Origin: Notamacropus eugenii
Taxonomy: Eukaryota > Chordata > Mammalia > Diprotodontia > Macropodidae
Reading direction: 5' to 3'
Assembly: GCF_028372415.1 (NCBI RefSeq)
Contig: NC_092873.1
Span: forward strand, 352,966,660 to 353,030,659
DNA: 64,000 nucleotides
Under the pieces are notes generated by a model that saw only the letters and a list, made by a program, of their open reading frames with translations, was not told the origin of the DNA and ran no database searches. Below are positions 58,333 through 64,000 of the stretch, piece after piece. The position numbers and the translations under genes were made by a program. The number at the start of each line of letters is the position of its first letter. The first letter of the stretch is position 1.

Positions 58333-58500
58333 ACGTTGTTAGTGGAGAGGGCACTGAGAGTCAGGAAGCCTGGATTCTTAGACCTAGTTCTGTGTGACTC
58401 AGAACAAGGGGCTCCACCTTTCTGAAAATCGATTTCTACATCAACATGAGGAAGGTGAATGGCAGGTGCTCCTCCTTACCGCACCAATGTAATGAGGCCA
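58333..58500 (+). mobile_element. MIR-related SINE
   Basis: GAGAGTCAGGAAGCCTGGAT and CACCTTTCTGAAAATCGATT, ending near ACCAATGTAATGAG. Confidence 0.5.
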
Positions 58501-58544
58501 ACAGGAGCTGAGAGTAAAAAAAATTTTTTTTTAAAGCAAACATT

Positions 58545-58752
58545 TCTAATAATAACAGCCAGAAGTTATAGAGGTTTGTAAAGCCCTTTTTACAAAAATC
58601 ATCTCATGTGATCCCCACAACCACCCTAGGAGGTAGGTACTACCATCTCCACTTCACAGATGAGGAAACTGTGGTAGCCTTAGCTACTAAGGGTCTGATG
58701 CTGCATTCTAACTCGGATCTCCCTGACTCTGAATCCAGGCTCCACTTGCTTC
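58545..58752 (-). mobile_element. MIR/CORE-SINE
   Basis: CTCATGTGATCCCCACAACC, CTTCACAGATGAGGAAACTG and GATCTCCCTGACTCTGAATC. It ends about 100 bp before the CpG-rich promoter. Confidence 0.7.
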
Positions 58753-59441
58753 AGAATCACTAACTCTAGGTCCATTCTAAACTTTTCCTGCCTTTCCTAA
58801 AGGTCCTGCTCACACCTTGCCAGAACAATAGCCGGCCCAATTCCAGGGATTTCGAGGGGAGCCCTCTCCCCCACACCACCCCACCCGCTCTAACACCTCC
58901 CCAAACTGTAAAGTTCCGAGTCTCGAGAAGGGAAAGGCCGAAAGTGGGTCAAGAAATCCCCGAGCTTTCAAAGGGCCAGGCGGGAGGATGGGCGGGCCCC
59001 GAAGTGCCCCAGAGGGAGGTGAAGGAGGGAGAGCAGGACCAGGCGCCTCAGGTCCTGCCCCCTGGGAAGATCATGTCACCCCCCTCGGGAACTCAATGTC
59101 CCCATTTGAAAAGGGGGGAGGGGATTCACCGGATTCTGAGGACCCTCCTAGTCTACAGCCATCGCTGGGCACCTGGGGCTGGCTCTGTCGGTCTCACCCC
59201 AGGCTTGGTCCTGCCCCCAGATACCCCGGCGCCCCAGGGCCTGCTCCACTGCCTCCGTCGGTCCTGGTCCTCTCCCACGGCCCGGCTGCACTGTCCCCCC
59301 CACCTCGGCATCATTTTCCCTTCCTCTCCGAGGCTCCCAGTGGATCCCCAGCTCTAACGCAGCAGGCAGGCAGTGACTTTGGGCCGAGTTCCCCCACCCC
59401 CTGGCGCTGCCTCAGCCCGGAGGAGCCCCGAGCCCCCTCAC

Positions 59442-59545
59442 CTGAAGACACAGGCTACGCCCCTCGCCGGCCACTGCGCCGCCCCACCCGATAGCAGGGA
59501 TCGCCGGCTTCTTCTTCCGGAGCACAGAGCCCCAGGGCATGACGG
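59442..59545 (-). other. SNX11: SNX11 candidate noncoding first exon
   Basis: A consensus donor CTTCAG|GTGAGG (exon end 59442) lies in the CpG-rich block upstream of the coding exons and could splice to the acceptor at 55387. The transcription start is not visible and the upper limit is a guess placed just above an ETS-type motif. Confidence 0.5.
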
Positions 59546-59699
59546 GAAGCAGAAGGTGCCTTCCCTCCGCGCCAACCACCGCAGTCCCAAGACGCCCCGC
59601 CCCGCCCTTTCCTACACTTGAAACCCGAGAAGAGGAGAGGAGCGGACCGGGTCTCCGCCTCTCCCAAGGCCACCAATTACAGGCCTGATCCCCTGGCGG

Positions 59700-59722
59700 C
59701 CCACGTGCTTAGCGCACGTGGG
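59700..59722. promoter_or_regulatory. Palindromic twin E-box in SNX11 promoter
   Basis: CCCACGTGC and GCACGTGGG form a perfect 9-bp inverted repeat with a 5-bp spacer, so two CACGTG boxes sit 13 bp apart. CACGTG is bound by USF, MYC/MAX and TFEB/TFE3-type bHLH-zip proteins. Which one acts here is unknown. Confidence 0.6.
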
Positions 59723-60054
59723 TGGGTGGATTTAGGGGCGGGGCCATCCATCTAACACCAACGACCTATCCAGGGATTCGTTCCTCCCACTTTTTTTTTT
59801 TTTGCGAAACTTCAGCCAATCAACGGAAGTGTTTAAAGGGCTAAAGGCCGCCCAGGTGTTTCTTTGGAACATTTTCCTGTTTACTCTGCTTTCTATTATC
59901 TAAGATCTATCAGGAGGAAGTTAAGGCTTCTTTGAGATTGCTGAGCAGAGTGGATCTAAATTCCGAAAAGGAATGCCGGTAGCCATAACAGATGTTGAGA
60001 GTTACCATCTTATTAAATAAACCCCAGGACTTTGTGTTTCCCTGCCATTCGGTT

Positions 60055-60185
60055 CAATCAGTAAATATTAAGTGCCTTCTATGTGCCAGGCCCTGTGCTT
60101 AGCAGGGGAATACAAAAAGAGGCAAAAAACACAGCCCCTGTCCTCAAGGAGTTTATAATCGAATGGAACAGACAATATGCAAGCA
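60055..60185 (-). mobile_element. L2 LINE 3' end fragment
   Basis: TATGTGCCAGGCCCTGTGCT and CCCCTGTCCTCAAGGAGTTT are reversed L2 end segments. Confidence 0.65.
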
Positions 60186-60224
60186 AAGGAATACAAATCC
60201 AGCTACATATCTGGCTCTTCCAGG

Positions 60225-60432
60225 AACTATACACCACATCTCTCAGTTCCATCTATTTTCTCTGACCATCCCTCTTGCCTGGAATGCTCTCTCCTACAGC
60301 TCAGCTACTGATCTCCCTGGCTTCCTTTAGGTCTCTACTAAAATCCCACCTACTACAGGAAACTTCCCCTAACCTCTCTTAATTACAGCACCCTCCCATA
60401 TCCCTGTTAATTATTTTCTATTTATTTGGTGT
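60225..60432 (+). mobile_element. L2 LINE 3' fragment
   Basis: TTGCCTGGAATGCTCTCTCC, CTAAAATCCCACCTACTACA and CCATATCCCTGTTAATTATT are L2 3' segments in + orientation. The copy stops at the GT tract that abuts the truncated HAL1. Confidence 0.65.
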
Positions 60433-60458
60433 GTGTGTGTGTGTGTGTGTATGTATGA

Positions 60459-61622
60459 TATTCCAGAAGTCAAAGGAACTAGAATTAAAACCAAGAATCA
60501 CCTACCCAGCAAAAACTGAGTATAATACTTCAGGGGGAAAAATGGTCATTCAATGAAATACAGAACTTTCAAGCATTCTTGATGAAAAGACCAGTGTTGA
60601 AAAGAAAATTTGACTTTCAAACATAAGAATCAAGAGAAGGATGAAAAGGTAAACAGCAAAGAGAAGTCTGAAGGAACTTACTAAAGTTGAACTGTTTACA
60701 TTCCTACATGGAAAGACAATATTTGTAACTCTTGAAACTTTTCTCAGTATCTGGGTAGTTGGAGGGATTATACACACACACACACACACACACGCAGCAC
60801 AGGGTGAGTTGAATAGGAAGGGGTCATATCTAAAAAAAATAAAATTAAGGGGTGAGAGAGGAATATATTGGGAGGAGAAATGGAATGGGACAAATTATCT
60901 CTCATACAAGAGGCAAGAAAAAGCTTTTCCAATGGAGGGGAAAAGAGGGAAGGTGAGAGGGAAAAAGTGAAGCTTACTCTCATCACATTTGGCTCAAGGA
61001 AGGAATAACGTGCACACTCAATTTGGTATGAAAATCTATCTTACACTGCAGGAAAGTAGGAGAGAAGGGGATAAGCAGGGTTGGGGGGATGATGGAAGGG
61101 AGGGTAAATGGGAGGAGGGAGCAGTTAGAAGTAAACACTCTTGGGGAGGGACAAGGTCAAAAGAACGAACAGAAGAAATGGGGGGCAGGATAGGATGAAG
61201 GGAAATGTAGTTAGTCCTACATGGCATGACTATTATGGAAGTCATTTGCAAAACTACACATATATAGCCTACATTGAATTGCTTGCCTTCTCAGTGGGGA
61301 TGAGTGGGGAGGGAGGGAGGAATAAAAGTTGGAACTCAAAGTTTTAGGAACAAATGTTGAGAATTGTTTTTGGGTACAACTGGGAAATAAGAAATACAAG
61401 TAATGGGGTATGGAAATTTGCCTTGCCCTACAGGACAAGGGAGAAGATGGGGATAAGGGAAGGAAGGGGCGTTAGTAGGGAGGGCACATTGGTGGAAGGG
61501 GCAATCAGAATGCAAGGTGTTTTGGGGGAGAGGGAGGGGGAGGGGAGAGATAGGGAGAAAATTTGGAACTCGGGATTTTGTGGAAGTGAATGTTGAAAAC
61601 TTAAAATAAATAATAAAAAACA
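60459..61622 (+). mobile_element. HAL1-type retrotransposon, 5'-truncated
   Basis: This copy begins abruptly in the ORF1 C-terminal region (ATATTCCAGAAGTCAAAGG). It runs through the CA microsatellite (60771-60793) and the G-rich 3' UTR and ends with AAATAAATAATAAAAAAC. The sequence follows the - strand copy at 8640-9840 closely. Truncation at the 5' end is the normal result of target-primed reverse transcription. It landed next to L2 sequence and a GT tract. Confidence 0.85.
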
Positions 61623-62060
61623 AAATCACTCATGATCTCTTTGTTGCTAAATCCATTGGGCTTTTCTCAGTTCTTGCTCTCCTTGACCTCTCTGCAGACT
61701 TTGACACGGTTGGTAAAGCTCTCCTCCTTGTCACTCTTGATCTCTCTAAGGTTTTCAGAACAACACTTTCTGGATGGATGCTCTAACCATTTCCCTCAAG
61801 GTTCTGTCCTAGGCTCTCTCCTTTCCTCCCTCTATCATACCTCACTTGGTGATTTCATCAGCTCCCATGGACTTAATTACCATCTCTATCGACCTATTCT
61901 GCCCCAAACTCTCTGCCAACCTCCAAACTTGAATATCCAATTGCTTTCAGATATCTGTAATTGGATATCCAGTAGACATCTATCTCAATATGTATAATAC
62001 AGACCCCTCTCCCTAAATTTTCCCCAACTTCCTACCTTCCTTATTACTATAAAGGGTAAC
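61623..62060 (+). mobile_element. L2 LINE fragment, first part
   Basis: The sequence from the L2 coding end and 3' UTR includes CTTGACCTCTCTGCAGACTT and AATTGGATATCCAGTAGACA. It stops near 62060 at a different sequence and resumes near 62635. Confidence 0.75.
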
Positions 62061-62630
62061 AGGAAGGGATCCAGTAAAACCCAAGTCAACTGGGCATCTT
62101 TTGACCATCCAAATTTCCCTTCCCTTCCCCTGTTCTGTCCTGTCCTGTCCTTTCCCAAAATCTTAAACCTACGGCACTCTGAAGCTGGGATGCCAATGGG
62201 CCCCTGTCTAAGGGCTACTCTGGACCCTCCTAGCATTAGTGATTATCAGTAGTAACTGTTGCTGTTTCCCTCCCAGCCTGATGTCTTTCTTTTTCTTGGC
62301 CTCATTAAAGGGGCCATGCCCTGGCAACTTGTTAAACAGGCCTATTCAATGAATGGGTGTTGCCTCACCCTAAGTGAACACCTGCAAAGACCTTGGCCTA
62401 AAGGACCCAAGGTCTCCCAGTGCATCCTGGTTCATCTCCAGTCATCCTGATGAATATCTGGTCACTGGATTCAGATGGCTCTGGAGGAGAACTGAGGCTG
62501 GTGACCTGCACAGCCCTCTCTCATTCAAAACAAAGTCAAGTGCGAGTCATGTCATCATTTCTCTGAAGGCATGGTCTATGGCAACAAAGGACAAACACAA
62601 GAGGGCAACACCATCCCCCCAGTGCCTGCC
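62060..62630. repeat. Unassigned insertion inside an L2 copy
   Basis: About 570 bp with no similarity to L2 separates two collinear L2 parts. It contains CATCCTGGTTCATCTCCAG, GTCATGTCATCATTTCTCTG and GGCAACAAAGGACAAACAC. A related short motif, GAATGAAGGACGAACAAC, occurs at about 34067-34085, so it is probably a dispersed marsupial repeat whose family I cannot name. Confidence 0.5.
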
Positions 62631-62634
62631 ACAA

Positions 62635-63075
62635 GCTCACTACCTAGAAGTCCTGGATTCCTCATTATTTCTCACTCCCACTCATATTCAATCTGTTGCC
62701 AAGACCTGTCTATTTCACCTTTGCAATACCTATCAAATATGCCCCCTTCTCTCTTCTGACACTACTGCCACAGTATTCAGACTGTTATCACTTCATGCCT
62801 AAGCTGCTGAATAGTCTGCAAGTGGGTCAGCCTGCCTCAAATCTCTCCCAGCACCAATTCATACTTCACTCAGCCATGAAAATGATTTTTCTAAAGAGCA
62901 GATTCAATCATGCCAACCCCCCCCCCCCCAATAAGTTCCAGTGGCTCCCTATTACCTTCAGGATCAAATACAAAATGTTTTCATAGGCATTCAAAGCCCT
63001 CCATAACTAAAGCCTTCTTATCTTTCCTGTCTTCTTACATCTTAACTCCCCAATAGTAACACTGGCCTCCTGACT
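62635..63075 (+). mobile_element. L2 LINE fragment, second part
   Basis: This continues the L2 copy of 61623-62060 with CAATCTGTTGCCAAGACCTG, CTCCCTATTACCTTCAGGAT and CACTGGCCTCCTGACTGTTC. It includes a C-rich run near 62920. The L2 3' terminus is missing. Confidence 0.75.
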
Positions 63076-63099
63076 GTTCAGAGGTAGGAGTGGTGAAGT

Positions 63100-63325
63100 T
63101 TGGCAGGCTTTGATGGTTCAAGTTGGCCCTTTGAATCTTGGACACTTGGTAGCCCTGTGATCTTTGGCAGGTTGTTTGCTTCTCGGGAAGTCAATTTGTT
63201 CATATATAAAACAGAGATAAATAGATTTCATAGATTTGAAGAAGAAAGGTAACAATTTATTTTTACAAATGTGGAAACCAAGACCTAGAGAAGGAAAGTT
63301 ATAGATGTATATTGAATGAATTATT
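63100..63325. mobile_element. Decayed SINE/MIR fragments
   Basis: TTGAATCTTGGACACTTGG (plus sense) and GAAACCAAGACCTAGAGAAG (reverse sense) suggest two abutting copies. Confidence 0.35.
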
Positions 63326-63577
63326 TTCAGTTGTTTTTTTGTTTGTTTGTTTGCTCAATGTAGAGAGGGAAGGATATAGTTGGAGGGACAGTTGTTTTTT
63401 TTTTTAAGAAAAAGCAACAAAGGGCAATTATGCAAAACATGCTATGCAATGGTATTGCTCACAATTAAAATTCAGGTAGTGAACCACAATACTCCCCCCA
63501 AAAAAGTGGGGGAAATATACTATACCACCTTACTATTAAGAAAAAATTATTTCAATGCACAGCCTTAATGGGGTAGG

Positions 63578-63790
63578 GGACAGGTTATGGTGCCATGGGT
63601 AGAACGGCCTGGAGTCAGGAAAACTCATCTTCCTGAGTTCAAATCTGGCCTCAGATACTTACTATCTGGGTGAGACTAGGCAAGTCACTTAACCCTATTT
63701 ACCTTAGTTTCCTTGTCCGTAAAAATTCGACAGAGAAAATGGCAAACCACTCTAATATCTTTGTCAAGAAAACCCTACAATGTTAATAGA
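63578..63790 (+). mobile_element. tRNA-RTE-type SINE
   Basis: GGACAGGTTATGGTGCCATG to GAAAACCCTACAATG. Confidence 0.8.
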
Positions 63791-64000
63791 ATAGGAAGAT
63801 CTTTCCCTGCCCATTAATAGGCCTAAGGCATGGAACCCATGATCACATGGAACTCAGATTGGGAGGAGCTTGAGAGAGAGAAAGAGAGAGATTGCAGGCA
63901 GAACTGAGAAAGAGAAGCAAGTTGTGAGAGGGTAGAGGGAGGAATTTGTCTAGGAGAACTTGTTTTTGTGGGGAGGTCAGACAGAAAGAAGGTTTAAGAT

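Larger units (their letters stand above)
55387..59441 (-). other. SNX11: SNX11 5' intron
   Basis: This lies between the candidate first exon and the first coding exon. From 55400 to 58020 I recognise only a short CA tract (56553-56580) and a G11 run (57863-57873). Three SINE/MIR copies occupy 58041-58752. Confidence 0.55.
58850..59750 (-). promoter_or_regulatory. SNX11: CpG-rich promoter region of SNX11
   Basis: GC-rich sequence with many CpG dinucleotides stands out from the AT-rich, CpG-poor surroundings. It carries an ETS-type CCGGAAG on the - strand (59520-59514), a GC box GGGGCGGGG (59735-59743), two CACGTG E-boxes (59702-59707, 59715-59720) and a CCAAT box further up (59816-59820). No TATA box is seen. 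This is the usual form of a housekeeping promoter. A divergent transcript on the + strand is possible but no exon is visible. Confidence 0.8.

Noticed and set aside
58988..59494. 168-codon + strand open frame, Gly/Pro/Ser/Arg-rich
   Set aside because: It lies in the CpG-rich SNX11 promoter, where stop codons are rare by composition, and it overlaps a second frame. No domain or splice context.
59750..64000. First exon of CBX1, expected as the next gene by mammalian synteny
   Set aside because: No CBX1 coding similarity and no second CpG-rich promoter seen. The region is L2, HAL1 and SINE sequence.

Overview
The window looks like a marsupial (metatherian) nuclear genome. It is dense with tRNA-derived SINEs whose 3' half reads like GGCAAACCACTCCAGTATC, with L2 LINEs and MIR/CORE-SINEs, non-autonomous hAT elements, long GT/GA microsatellites, and two copies of a HAL1-type (ORF1-only L1) element. 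Species cannot be fixed from the sequence; opossum or an Australian marsupial both fit. There is no prokaryotic, viral or CRISPR content.

Two protein-coding genes are supported. The last two coding exons of SKAP1 (T-cell adaptor, SH3 domain) lie on the + strand at 6783-6883 and 31925-32026, separated by a 25 kb intron. The whole coding region of SNX11 (PX-domain sorting nexin, 268 codons by my count) lies on the - strand in six exons between 55373 and 52097. Its terminal exon probably runs to a poly(A) signal at 50843-50838, and its CpG-rich promoter lies at about 58.85-59.75 kb. The genes are convergent, with about 20 kb between stop codons. The order SKAP1-SNX11 matches human 17q21.32, where SKAP1 lies between HOXB and SNX11/CBX1. 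CBX1 is expected beyond 64 kb, and no exon of it was recognised.

Layout: 1-6.8 kb is a SKAP1 intron full of SINE/L2. From 6.9 to 14.3 kb the last SKAP1 intron starts with SINEs, a hAT element, a full-length-looking HAL1 (- strand), two consecutive L2 copies and a tRNA-Ile-like relic. From 14.9 to 30 kb the intron is repeat-poor and carries candidate conserved regulatory blocks, including a duplicated noncoding module and clustered homeodomain-type motifs. From 32 to 50 kb is a repeat-dense intergenic stretch with nested SINE insertions, a 7SL RNA pseudogene, hAT elements and a Z-DNA-type microsatellite. SNX11 occupies 50.8-59.6 kb. From 59.9 to 64 kb are L2, a 5'-truncated HAL1 and SINE sequence.

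The two genes do not form a pathway. SKAP1 couples T-cell receptor signalling to integrin adhesion, and SNX11 works in endosomal sorting. The most interesting noncoding signal is the repeat-poor part of the last SKAP1 intron, which may act on neighbours such as HOXB (inference). I found no clear new biological system. The most unusual items are the duplicated module at 24.4/27.2 kb and the interlocked inverted repeats at 22.1-22.4 kb.
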